A DNA stretch of 36,110 bases from NCBI GenBank assembly GCA_937936035.1, contig CALGXJ010000055.1, positions 1 through 36,110 of the forward strand. Direction: 5' to 3'. Positions 1-9,400 of this stretch are shown piece by piece. How positions within the stretch are numbered: the first letter of the stretch is position 1; each line of letters opens with the position of its first letter. A program made the translations under genes and the position numbers. The notes under the pieces were generated by a model. It saw only the letters and a program-made list of their open reading frames with translations. It was not told where the DNA came from and ran no database searches. The stretch comes from Eximiradius proteiniborus (lineage in GTDB: Bacteria > Bacteroidota > Ignavibacteria > Kapaibacteriales > UBA2268).

Positions 1-42
1 TAATAATGATTAAAGAGAACAAATATCAGGAAGGGTAAAAAT

Positions 43-73
43 AAAGAGGCTGCACTTTTGAGCAGCCTCTTTT
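43..73. terminator. Bidirectional hairpin terminator
   Basis: A perfect 11-bp inverted repeat (AAAGAGGCTGC at 43-53 and its complement at 62-72) encloses an 8-base loop. Runs of A on the left and T on the right would give a U-tract on either strand. It lies ten bases beyond the stop of the formiminotransferase-cyclodeaminase gene and probably ends that minus-strand transcript. A gene left of the window could use it too. Confidence 0.8.
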
Positions 74-82
74 ATTCAAATA

Positions 83-1708
83 TTATTTTTTGTCCCTGTC
101 GTCTAATATTTTCAGTATTTCGTCGCATTTTGCTTTTGCCCGACCAACCATAGCTTCTGCCTCTGCAAGAATTCTTTGCTTGAACTCTTCGTCCTTTATT
201 CCCGGCAAGTTAATCAACACATTACGGTATGCTCCCCAAATCCCAACTTCAAGTGCACGCGCCCCAACTTCAACATCCGATTTCGAAGCAATATTCCCAA
301 TTTTTGCACATTCAACCATTGCGTCCCAAACTGCATCTCCAAGTCGCATAGTGCCAAGTGGCACCTCGATTGCCTTTTTCAAGCCATCTTGCATTTTCTG
401 CTCTCGCACACGCTTTTCCTCTTCAGTGTCTTTCGGAAGTCTTAGTGCCTCCATATAGTCATTGAACGCGTTTGTGTCGGCATCAATCATTGGAATAAGC
501 GATTGCACTGCATTATGCAACGGCGGAATAATTTTCCGTAAATCCTTTTCAAGATGCTCGAATTTACGAACTCCATAAGTAAGCTTTGCTACCATTGCTC
601 CAAGTCCGGAACCGATTGCGGCAATTGCTGCCGAAGCACTTCCTCCGCCGGGTGCAGACGAACGAGCAGCTACTTCTTCGATGAAAGCTCTAACTGTCAT
701 CCCGGCAAGTGGTTCAACCGCTTCTTCTTTTATTATATACTCAATTATTCGTTTCTTTGGGTCAAACTGCGAAACAGAATTTAGCCCAAGTCTATCAATT
801 ACAAGCTTGATTTTTTGGTCTTCATCCAAAATAAACAAATTTTCTTTTTCTATATAATAATCTGCTGCCATCAGCATTGCTTCGAGCGGGATTAATCCTA
901 CTATTTCCGAACCCGCAACTCCGACGTTAATTTCCTTAGCTATGCGTTTTGCTTCTTCGAATGCGATGTGTGGCGGAGTAACCTTGAAATTAGTCAAATT
1001 CATAGAGATTTGAGCCATATTGTATTCATTTACCCACCAGCCAATTGCTTTCACTTCTTTGAGCAATCCTGGCTGACCATCTCCGCGACCAGCCTCACGC
1101 AGATCCAACGCAATCCGGTGAGCCTGGTTGTTTGTTCCAAGTATGTTGATATTATATGCAATCAGGAAAAATCTTGCTCCTGCAACAGTTGCCCCCCATT
1201 CCGGAATAAACTCGGCAGAACCAAAATCGGGCTTCCACTCGGGCTTATGTATTTTTTCACGTAATCCTTCATACTCACCCTGGCGAATATCCGGAAGACG
1301 CTTGCGATATTCTTTCTCTTGTGCATATTCATACAAATAAACCGGAATGCCAATTTCTTCGGCAGCACGCCGGCCAAACTCTTTTGCAAGCTCTACGCAC
1401 TCTTCCATAGTAACATTTGCAACAGGAATAAACGGACAAACGTCCAATGCTCCCATTCGTGGATGTTCACCTTTGTGGTGGCGCATATCAATTAGTTTTC
1501 TCGCAACTTTTGCTGCGTTAATTGCACCATCTACGATGTGTTCGGGAGAGCCAACGAATGTATAAACTGTTCTGTTGGTTGATTTGCCCGGGTCAACATC
1601 GAGCAGTGTGCAACCTTCTGTTTGTCTGATGGCATCTGCTATTGCATTGATTATCTCTTCGTTCCTGCCTTCTGAAAAATTTGGCACACATTCAACAATT
1701 TTTTTCAT
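83..1708 (-). CDS. ftcD: Bifunctional glutamate formiminotransferase / formiminotetrahydrofolate cyclodeaminase
   Basis: This 541-residue fused enzyme transfers the formimino group of formiminoglutamate to tetrahydrofolate and then releases ammonia to give 5,10-methenyl-THF, linking histidine breakdown to one-carbon metabolism in the cytoplasm. The formiminotransferase half (about residues 1-330) opens with IVECVPNFSEG and carries the folate/active-site segment HKGEHPRMGALDVCPFIPV. The cyclodeaminase half (about 340-535) has the glycine-rich segment SAPGGGSASAAIAA. The length matches the fused animal-type enzyme. It starts at ATG 1708, 16 bases after the stop of the Wzi-like gene, so it appears to be the last gene of a polysaccharide-export cluster. 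No hutH, hutU or hutI is visible, so the metabolic link to its neighbours is unclear. The assignment is firm; the operon link is inference. Confidence 0.93.
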   Translation of the reverse strand: MKKIVECVPNFSEGRNEEIINAIADAIRQTEGCTLLDVDPGKSTNRTVYTFVGSPEHIVDGAINAAKVARKLIDMRHHKGEHPRMGALDVCPFIPVANVTMEECVELAKEFGRRAAEEIGIPVYLYEYAQEKEYRKRLPDIRQGEYEGLREKIHKPEWKPDFGSAEFIPEWGATVAGARFFLIAYNINILGTNNQAHRIALDLREAGRGDGQPGLLKEVKAIGWWVNEYNMAQISMNLTNFKVTPPHIAFEEAKRIAKEINVGVAGSEIVGLIPLEAMLMAADYYIEKENLFILDEDQKIKLVIDRLGLNSVSQFDPKKRIIEYIIKEEAVEPLAGMTVRAFIEEVAARSSAPGGGSASAAIAAIGSGLGAMVAKLTYGVRKFEHLEKDLRKIIPPLHNAVQSLIPMIDADTNAFNDYMEALRLPKDTEEEKRVREQKMQDGLKKAIEVPLGTMRLGDAVWDAMVECAKIGNIASKSDVEVGARALEVGIWGAYRNVLINLPGIKDEEFKQRILAEAEAMVGRAKAKCDEILKILDDRDKK

Positions 1709-1724
1709 AACTAACCTTTTTTAA

Positions 1725-3347
1725 TTAAAAATCACCAAATTTTAATATCAAACGTGCGTATGGACGCACATCCCCATTTATATTTGAATGCCTGAAATAT
1801 CCCAAAACATAGAAATTACTTAATATTTCATATCCCATTGAAATAGAAGCTGAAAAATTCCGTTCTACCTTGCCACTCAAAAATGAAATTTCCATCGGGT
1901 CGAACCATCTGCGAGTTTGAAATGGGTCGCCACCTGCATTATATATTAAGCTATCGCCTTCGAAAACATTTGCTCCGTGCCGTGTGTAGCTTATTCCAAG
2001 TTCAATAGGATAACGCTGCCCCCACCAGTATTTTACCGATAGCAAATATCTGTCTGAATTAGGCAAGAGTATAGAACCAATAAGTTTTCCATCGTGCGAA
2101 ACAGTGTTTTGTCGGTTAAAATGCGAAAAAGTATATGGTTCGACCCGTGCATACTCAAATCCAATATCCAGATTATATAGGGAAGCATATTCTACTGAGA
2201 AATTATAAGCCATCTTGTTGCTCCAGTAGCCTGTTCCGACTTTTTCGAAAATTATGTCGTCGAGCAAATAACTGCCTTTGATTTGCAATCTGCTAACCGG
2301 GCGAACTGTATAAAACAATCCCATAAGCGAATTATCTCTATCGTGCAATGCGTGTTCAATCGATTTCAAAAAGCCAATCGGGTTCAGGTATGCTAAATCA
2401 GTATTCCTATTCGAGTATATCACTTGCTCGACAAAGGCAACTTCTCCCCAGCTCGGTCTAACCGCAATTTTATGGTAAGCCATATACTTGGGTGGTATTT
2501 CTGCGAAGGCACCAATCGAGCTTTGAGTTGGCTCCCCAATAAGCGAACCGTGAATAAATGAATATTCAAAATTGCTGAATTTTGCTGCAAGAGTGAGCGC
2601 ATCGAATGCTGGCGCAAGGTCTGCAATAAAAATTCTTTGCTGAAGTCCGGCACCTTCGAGCTTTGTTTCGCGTGCGATTGATGCAAAGAACCAACGATTA
2701 CGATAATTCACGTGCGATTCAGAAAAGTCAATATCATCATTCAATTTTGTAAATTTTATACTTTTTGCATAGTATTTATCGGCTGCAGCAAGTTCACGCG
2801 AACCAGAGAACAAACGTCCATTAGTCGCCTGCAAATTAAACCCCATTCGATTGTCGATGCTTCCATTGAAGCGAACACCTAAAGTACCTATGATGCTTTT
2901 TTCGCCATTTCTTAGGGAGAACATATTATCGAGCATACCAAGTGGCGAAACCAAAACTCTTGTAGAGTCGTAAGAATAATAATAGAAAAACTTTTCTTTG
3001 CCCGAAAACAAATCTTTTGAAAGCACAAAAGAACTATCGCTTGGGCTACTGAAAAGAACTGTTTTTTCTCTACTAACAATTTCGAATTCGATTAAATACT
3101 TTTCAAGTAATTTTACATCAGAATTTGAAAGATATTCTCGCTTATTATTAATTAAACGCAGAAATTCCTGAATTTCCATTTTTTGAAGTGGCAGCGACGA
3201 TAGCGAAAGATGTTCAAGCAAACCAATAGATTCAGCTCTTTGCAGAAAGATATATACAGGGTGGGCAACCTGAACATTTTCTACTTGTGCATATACAGTG
3301 CTTGCAATCAAAAGGCAGATTGCCGCTATTAATCTTCTTTTTATCAT
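1725..3347 (-). CDS. Outer-membrane beta-barrel protein, Wzi-like capsule assembly candidate
   Basis: A 540-residue exported protein with a signal peptide (MIKRRLIAAICLLIASTVYA, then Q). An N-terminal region of about 120 residues is followed by many alternating amphipathic strands, ending in ARLILKFGDF with a terminal phenylalanine typical of outer-membrane barrels. Its start ATG shares one base with the TAA stop of the upstream SLBB export gene, which implies translational coupling. Position after wecB and a Wza-like protein, together with size and barrel pattern, fits the Wzi family that anchors or assembles surface polysaccharide at the outer membrane. The Wzi assignment rests mainly on context and overall pattern, so it could be another barrel type. 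Confidence 0.7.
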   Translation of the reverse strand: MIKRRLIAAICLLIASTVYAQVENVQVAHPVYIFLQRAESIGLLEHLSLSSLPLQKMEIQEFLRLINNKREYLSNSDVKLLEKYLIEFEIVSREKTVLFSSPSDSSFVLSKDLFSGKEKFFYYYSYDSTRVLVSPLGMLDNMFSLRNGEKSIIGTLGVRFNGSIDNRMGFNLQATNGRLFSGSRELAAADKYYAKSIKFTKLNDDIDFSESHVNYRNRWFFASIARETKLEGAGLQQRIFIADLAPAFDALTLAAKFSNFEYSFIHGSLIGEPTQSSIGAFAEIPPKYMAYHKIAVRPSWGEVAFVEQVIYSNRNTDLAYLNPIGFLKSIEHALHDRDNSLMGLFYTVRPVSRLQIKGSYLLDDIIFEKVGTGYWSNKMAYNFSVEYASLYNLDIGFEYARVEPYTFSHFNRQNTVSHDGKLIGSILLPNSDRYLLSVKYWWGQRYPIELGISYTRHGANVFEGDSLIYNAGGDPFQTRRWFDPMEISFLSGKVERNFSASISMGYEILSNFYVLGYFRHSNINGDVRPYARLILKFGDF

Positions 3348-5095
3348 TATTTGTTCTTCGAAACCCAGTAAATGTTAAATAAAGTTCCGATTACAGCAAC
3401 TGTTACACTCACAAGCGAAGCAATTGTTCCGTATTTTTGCCATTCTATTGCAAGAGGAACGTCTGGCGGACGCGGCACATAAATTTCATCACCTGCGAAC
3501 ACGAATGTATTTTCATCGCCTTCTGTCCATACGCGAGATTTGCCACGAATAATACGGGATCGCTTTTTCGCAGCTCCTTGCGCATAGCCTCCAGCTTTCT
3601 CAATATACCATTGCATTGTTTTGCCTTCGTGAAACTCTACATATCCCGGATGATTAACCTGACCATATACGTAAACATATCCGGGATTGTCCGGCACTGT
3701 TATCACATCACCGTCGTAAAGCAGAACGTTATCTATTTCTGAATTTTCCTTAAATGCTTTTACAAAATCACAAGAAACAATTTGCTTTTTAAGCATCATA
3801 TCAATATAGAAACGCGTTGTATCCTCCATCGTTAAATCACTGTACTGGAAGGATGAAAAATACTCTCCCCGGTAATCTACATATGCATCAATCATTTCCT
3901 GACGTCTGGTAATATATGCAAGCGGCAAATACGCTTTGCTTGTGAAACCTCCTGCTTGAGCTATCACATCTTTAAGGCGTGTTTGTCCAAAAGTAACTGG
4001 ATAAATTCCGGGATTTTGAACTTCTCCACGAACCGAAACAGTTGCCGTGTTTTCATATTTTTTTTGCTCCAACATCCCGACAACAATGCTTGCTCCGGCT
4101 TCAATCTCAATATCTTCTTGCAACAGGTTTAAGTTTCTGTCAACCTTTATTTTTCTTGGAGCTTGTCCCTGCTGATATAGTGTAATATTGTTCAAGTCAG
4201 CATTATCTTTAAGTCCGTAGCAGAATTTCAACACATAAGATAATTTATCGTCATTTTTGTAGGGAAGCACAACAGGTCTGTGAACAGCACCGCTCAAAGA
4301 TACTTTTGGATATTGATATGGTTCGAATGGGACGAATATTTCATCGCCTTCTGCAATGAACGGGTCGTAGCCAAGGTCTCCTGTTGCAATTGCTCGCTCT
4401 ATATCAACATTTTGTGAAGTTTTAAATTTACGCAACAGAGTAATATTTCGCATTGAATACAGATTTTCTGCTGCTATTCCTGCTTCGGAATAGCTTTTGG
4501 TTCTTTCTCTTGTCCTTGATTGTAGTTTTTGTATCGATATTTTTTCTTCGTCTGCAAGTGATTTTTCTGTAGAAATTTGATTTGCGAATTTTATTGCTGT
4601 TGATACTCTATATGACGAAGGCAAAGCGTAAGTACCGGGGAACAACACATTTCCACTTATAGTAACAATTACAGTTCTTGCCTTCCTCAGCGAAAGATTG
4701 ACTTCTACTCTTTCGTTCCTTTGCCTGAAAATACTTGATAGAGTATCTTTCAACTGTGCAAGTGTCATATCCCGAACAGATATTTCTCCGCCGCGTGGCA
4801 ATACAAGGGTTAGATCGGGCGACACCATAAGTGGCACTTCATAGGGAACAATAGGATTTGCCTGCAATGAAACAATATCGCCAGGTCCTAAATAGTAATA
4901 CTTCGGCTCTACTACATTGCCAACAGGCATCCTATCCTGTTCTATTGCAGAGGTCAATGCCTTGTCTGTTGAAGTTTGCAGCTTGAATATGTCTTCTTTG
5001 TCAAGTGTTGAAGATGATGGCAGCCCTTTCAGTTGTGAGCTTAGATTTATACTTGCAACAAACAAGATAAACACTGCTATTGCAATTCTTTTCAT
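3347..5095 (-). CDS. SLBB-domain polysaccharide export protein (Wza-like)
   Basis: A 582-residue periplasmic/outer-membrane protein expected to form the export channel for a surface polysaccharide. It has a signal peptide (MKRIAIAVFILFVASINLSS, then Q) and then a Poly_export domain around residues 65-160, beginning YYLGPGDIVSL. At least three SLBB-type beta-grasp repeats follow (near 260-300, 355-395 and 480-520); each shows a pattern like VSVRGEVQNPGIYPV followed by an aliphatic helix and AGGF or AGGY. A hydrophobic segment near 555-577 (IASLVSVTVAVIGTLFNIYWV) sits just before a short KNK tail, so the C terminus is membrane-anchored as in Wza. No lipobox cysteine is present. It lies three bases downstream of wecB and overlaps the Wzi-like gene by one base. 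Confidence 0.9.
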   Translation of the reverse strand: MKRIAIAVFILFVASINLSSQLKGLPSSSTLDKEDIFKLQTSTDKALTSAIEQDRMPVGNVVEPKYYYLGPGDIVSLQANPIVPYEVPLMVSPDLTLVLPRGGEISVRDMTLAQLKDTLSSIFRQRNERVEVNLSLRKARTVIVTISGNVLFPGTYALPSSYRVSTAIKFANQISTEKSLADEEKISIQKLQSRTRERTKSYSEAGIAAENLYSMRNITLLRKFKTSQNVDIERAIATGDLGYDPFIAEGDEIFVPFEPYQYPKVSLSGAVHRPVVLPYKNDDKLSYVLKFCYGLKDNADLNNITLYQQGQAPRKIKVDRNLNLLQEDIEIEAGASIVVGMLEQKKYENTATVSVRGEVQNPGIYPVTFGQTRLKDVIAQAGGFTSKAYLPLAYITRRQEMIDAYVDYRGEYFSSFQYSDLTMEDTTRFYIDMMLKKQIVSCDFVKAFKENSEIDNVLLYDGDVITVPDNPGYVYVYGQVNHPGYVEFHEGKTMQWYIEKAGGYAQGAAKKRSRIIRGKSRVWTEGDENTFVFAGDEIYVPRPPDVPLAIEWQKYGTIASLVSVTVAVIGTLFNIYWVSKNK

Positions 5096-5098
5096 TAT

Positions 5099-6199
5099 TT
5101 ATCTCAGATAATTATAAATAATTTCTACTATTCTCGAGGCAGTTTTCCCGTCCCAAAGTTTCGGGACTTCGTAAATTTTATTTTTTTGATCGAATGCTTC
5201 GTATATTGCTTTCAGTATGTTTTCCTTTTCTGGTGGAACGAGCACATTTGTGCCAATTTCAACAGTTATTGGTCGTTCGGTTGTCGTTCTTGTTGTGATG
5301 CAGGGTATTCCCAAAAAAGTTGTCTCTTCCTGTATTCCCCCCGAATCAGTAATCACAAGCGAGGCACTTTCCATGATTTTCAGGAAGTCCAAATATCCAA
5401 GAGGTTCTATCAAAAGAAGTCTTTTGTTGTTATTTATAACGTTCGATAGACCAAATTCTTCGATTTTCTTTCGAGTTCTTGGATGAAGAGGGAAAACAAT
5501 TTTCTTTTTGCTTGTTATGTAGTCAAAAATATCAAAAAACATTTTCAACATTTCAGGTTCATCAACATTTGTAGGTCTATGCAAAGTAACAAGGACGTAA
5601 TCGTCCTTTGCGAGATTCAGTTTTTCCAATATTGTCGATTTGTGTAGCCTATCTTTTGCGAAAATCACTGAATCAATCATAGTATTTCCTACAAAGTGAA
5701 TTTTTTCACTTGGCACACCTTCATTCAATAAATTTTCGTAGCCTGATTTTTCAGTAACAAAGAGCAAATCAGAAATTGCATCAGTAACTATTCGATTGAT
5801 TTCTTCTGGCATTGTGCGATCGCCCGAGCGCAATCCAGATTCAATATGTCCAAGAGGAATATTGAGCTTCTTAGCAGTAATTGCGGCAGCCATCGTGGAG
5901 TTTACATCACCAGCAACCAAAACTAAATCAGGTTGCACCTGCTTGCATACCTTTTCGAACTCAATCATTACTTTAGCTGTTTGTTCGGCGTGTGTTCCGG
6001 AACCAACCCCAAGGAAGAAATCAGGCTTTGGCATCTCCAAATCCTGAAAAAACGCCTCGGACATCTCATAATCGTAATGTTGTCCGGTGTGCACAATGAT
6101 ATGCTGGATTTTATCAGAGTATTTTGCGGTTTCCCGTACGATTGGCGCAATTTTCATAAAATTTGGCCGCGCCCCGACAACAGAAATGATTTTTTTCAT
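5099..6199 (-). CDS. wecB: UDP-N-acetylglucosamine 2-epimerase (non-hydrolysing)
   Basis: A 366-residue cytoplasmic enzyme that interconverts UDP-GlcNAc and UDP-ManNAc, a precursor for capsule or O-antigen sugars. Family motifs appear in order: VVGARPNFMK at the N terminus, VHTGQHYDYEMS, VAGDVNSTMAA, GHIESGLRSGDRTMPEEINR with the catalytic acid region, PLHPRTRKK, and the nucleotide-binding ITDSGGIQEE followed by TTTERPI. The length is normal for the family. The start ATG at 6199 gives the usual KKIISVVGARPN opening. It is the first gene of a minus-strand cluster with SLBB and Wzi-like genes, which supports a role in surface polysaccharide rather than wall recycling. Confidence 0.96.
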   Translation of the reverse strand: MKKIISVVGARPNFMKIAPIVRETAKYSDKIQHIIVHTGQHYDYEMSEAFFQDLEMPKPDFFLGVGSGTHAEQTAKVMIEFEKVCKQVQPDLVLVAGDVNSTMAAAITAKKLNIPLGHIESGLRSGDRTMPEEINRIVTDAISDLLFVTEKSGYENLLNEGVPSEKIHFVGNTMIDSVIFAKDRLHKSTILEKLNLAKDDYVLVTLHRPTNVDEPEMLKMFFDIFDYITSKKKIVFPLHPRTRKKIEEFGLSNVINNNKRLLLIEPLGYLDFLKIMESASLVITDSGGIQEETTFLGIPCITTRTTTERPITVEIGTNVLVPPEKENILKAIYEAFDQKNKIYEVPKLWDGKTASRIVEIIYNYLR

Positions 6200-6262
6200 A
6201 ATTCTTTCAAATATATTTAATCTGCAAATTTACAAAAATGTTAAATATATAACATACTTCAA

Positions 6263-6297
6263 TTAGAAAATAACTTTTAGAAAATAACTTTTAGAAT
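6263..6297. repeat. 14-bp tandem repeat, 2.5 copies
   Basis: TTAGAAAATAACTT occurs twice back to back (6263-6276 and 6277-6290), followed by a partial third copy (TTAGAAT, 6291-6297). It lies in the AT-rich divergent promoter region between wecB and the large T9SS cargo gene. It may be a protein-binding site or simple slippage; the sequence does not decide. Confidence 0.75.
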
Positions 6298-6313
6298 AAT
6301 AAAAGCGTTACAA

Positions 6314-6335
6314 AATAAACAATAATTTGTTTATT
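6314..6335. promoter_or_regulatory. Inverted repeat in divergent promoter region
   Basis: A perfect 9-bp inverted repeat (AATAAACAA, loop TAAT, TTGTTTATT) sits between the divergently transcribed wecB cluster and the T9SS cargo gene. It has no G/C-rich stem and no terminator-like context, so a dimeric regulator site is more likely than a terminator. No known operator is recognised. Confidence 0.4.
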
Positions 6336-6410
6336 GTATTTAATAATACTAATTAATTAAGTTAATGTTAATTTTGAAATTAATTAAAAATAAGTTAAAT
6401 TAAAGATAAT

Positions 6411-6418
6411 TAATTTTG
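6411..6418 (+). promoter_or_regulatory. Bacteroidota-like -7 promoter element (TAnnTTTG)
   Basis: TAATTTTG exactly matches the Bacteroidota -7 consensus TAnnTTTG and ends eight bases before the ATG of the large T9SS cargo gene. If used, transcription would begin almost at the start codon, giving a very short or absent leader. A clear -33 TTTG box is not evident. The same octamer lies at a similar distance before the J-domain gene near 29885. Confidence 0.5.
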
Positions 6419-6426
6419 CTTTTGCG

Positions 6427-9400
6427 ATGAAATACACATTTTTTCTTACAATTGCTGTTTTGCTCTTGTTTTGTGGGCAAAATGCATATACGAATACGTA
6501 TTCTTCCTATTCCGGAAGAAATTTTTATGTGTCTTTTATGCAAAACGAAATTCATCTCAACAGAGATCCGCTTGTTTTACGTATTTTTCTTACATCACTC
6601 TATCCTGCCAACTATCAGGTGATAATGCCAGGCGAAACTTTTACAGGTTCTTTGAGAGCCAACGAAATCAAAGAAATAGAAGTGCCCGCTACCTTAGAAG
6701 CAAGAAATTCAGAAGTCCCAGAAAAATTGGCAATACAAATTAAATCAGATATTCCTATTACTGTTTATTGTTTTTCGAGTAAACTCACAACAAGCGACAG
6801 CTACTCGGCTATTCCGGTCTCGCGCTGGGGGAAAAAATACATCGTTGCAAGCTATCCCAACGATCAATATGTTGCACCTGAACGCGAAAATTTAGATTCC
6901 CTAACGAAGTTTGTTCCTCGCTCCAGCCAATTTTTGATTATTGCTGCGTATGATGGAACTGTTATTAATTTTACTCCAAAATCAAACACCCGAGCCGGTA
7001 AATTAGTTAATCAAAATTATCAGGTGATACTTAATCAGGGCGATGTCTATTTAGTCCAGTCCTATCCATTTCCAAAAGGATTCGGTGATCTAACCGGAAC
7101 AATTGTTACCGGCAACAAACCATTTGGATTACTATCCGGCCACGTAAGAACAGCTATTCCACAAAATGCTCCTTACCCGTTTGATTCCAAAGATCATCTC
7201 GTGGAAATGCTTCCCCCGACGTATTCTTGGGGAAAAAACTTTATTTCAACACCTTTTGGTGTGAATTCAAAAGGTGATTTGTTCCGTATTGTTGCTCTCG
7301 AGCCGGAAACAATTGTTGAAATGAGAAAGTTAGATGGAAGTACTAGCTATCTGCCAATCAACAGTACTGGTGGCTATTACGAAGTCAGAAATTTAAATAC
7401 TCCTATAGTCTGGAATTCAAACAAACCTATTCAAATTGTTCAGTATATGCAACATACCGGAGAATTTGGCGACTCTAAAGAATACGATCCGTCAATGGTT
7501 GTGATCCCGCCAACAGAACAATTTGTTAACGAGATTCTTTTCCTCACACCTCGTAATTTTCGGGTTGAAGATCAATTCAAAGAGCATCGCGTTGCTGTCG
7601 TTTTCGAAAATTCCGCTCTTGCAACTTTAGCGCTCGACGGTCAAAAAATTACCGATATGTGGGATGTATCTGTCGAAGCTATCCCAAATACAAACTATTC
7701 CTGGACTTCGATAAGGCTCAAAGAAGGACGCCACAAGCTATCCTCCACTTCCGGAAAATTTTCCGGTGTCTTATACGCTTATGGTTTTCACGATTCCTAC
7801 GCTATGTCGCTTGGCAATTCGCTTATCGATCCCACTAATCCGGATACTATTCCTCCTACAATTAAGGTTTCCGATATTTGCGGTGTTATTCAAGGTTTCG
7901 TTACCGACCTGCACAATGCTGCCGATTTAGGTCTGGACTACGCTTATGTTGTTCCAGAGCTTACAAATAACTATTCCTGGACAATTTCCGAGATTTCTGA
8001 TACTGCTTTTTTTGCTAATTTTACAGCTTCGCCAATAGATCTTTATCGAGATGGGCGCTTTACTATTGACTTTTTCGACAAAGCAAGCAACCGCACAAGA
8101 TATTCCTTTAATTATATCGGCACAAAAATTGACAATGTCGAATCGCTAAGTTTCCCAAATACTGCACTAAATAGCAAAGATTGCCGAAGCTTTGAAATAA
8201 CCAACAATAGTAATAAAATTATTGAACTGCAATCAATTGATATTGTTGGCGATGGCAGAATTTCCTTCAACACCGGCAGGACGCTTCCTTATCAGCTTTC
8301 CCCAAAAGAAAAAATAAATCTGCAGGTTTGCTTTGCTCCAAATGGTGATTCAACTTCTCTTTCTGCCGATCTAAGACTTAATTTCGATTGCGACTATACT
8401 AAAATCGTTAAATTAAACGGTCGCGTGTTTGCTCCTCAATTCGAACTCACAGGGTACGATTTTGGAAAAATTCGCTTAGGAAACGAGGCATTAGGATTTA
8501 TAAAGCTTGTTAATACAGGCAATACAAATATCTTAATTGAAAACATCAGCGGTTTTAATGGTTTCACTGATTTTCAACTCGAAAACATTCAATATCCGAT
8601 TTCGCTTCTGCCCGGCGAAGAACGTCAATATTGGGTAGTCTTTTCACCTTCGCAAAGATATTTCTATGATTTCGACATTACTGCTACAAATAGTTTTGGT
8701 CTGAGCGCAACTGCTCAAATCAAAGGCGAAGGAATTGCCCCGGATATTAATGATGTTATAGTTGATTTTGGCAGAAAAAGAGTTGGGACTAAAAATTCTA
8801 TTTCCGCTTTGCTGAAAAATTCCGGTAACGATGCTACTACAATTTCTATTCAAACTCTCGACGGCAATTTAGATGATGGAAATTTTGAGTTGATTTATAA
8901 TCTTGATGGTATTCCATTGGGAATAAATCAGGAAAAACTCCTTGATTTTTCATTCGAACCAACTAAAACAATTAATTACAATACTGTTGCGAAATTTCAG
9001 TGCGACTGGGAGCTTCACCCACCGATTAATATTGAAATCACAGGAGTTGGCACTTTGCCCGAAATCACCTCTTTCGATAATCGCTTTGATACCACATTTG
9101 TTTCTCACGATTTGGATAGTGCTCTTTTGATTTTCGAGACCTCCGGCAATGAAGACCTGACAGTATTTGATGTGAATATTATAGGCGGAGATATTAATTC
9201 TTTCGAGATTGAAAATTATCCTTTTAGTAACCAAAAAATTCAACCTAACGAGAAAGTTTATTTTCAGACTAAATTCAAACCAAGACGAGCTGGCGAACAT
9301 ATTCTCTTTCTCGAAATCGTTAGCGATGCACTTCCAAACTATGGCATTAAACGCGATACTGTTACAATCTCTGGATATGCTTTGCCAATTGATACGCTCA

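Noticed and set aside
83-1708. Complete histidine utilisation (hut) operon
   Set aside because: Only the fused ftcD is present; no histidase, urocanase or imidazolonepropionase gene occurs within the window.
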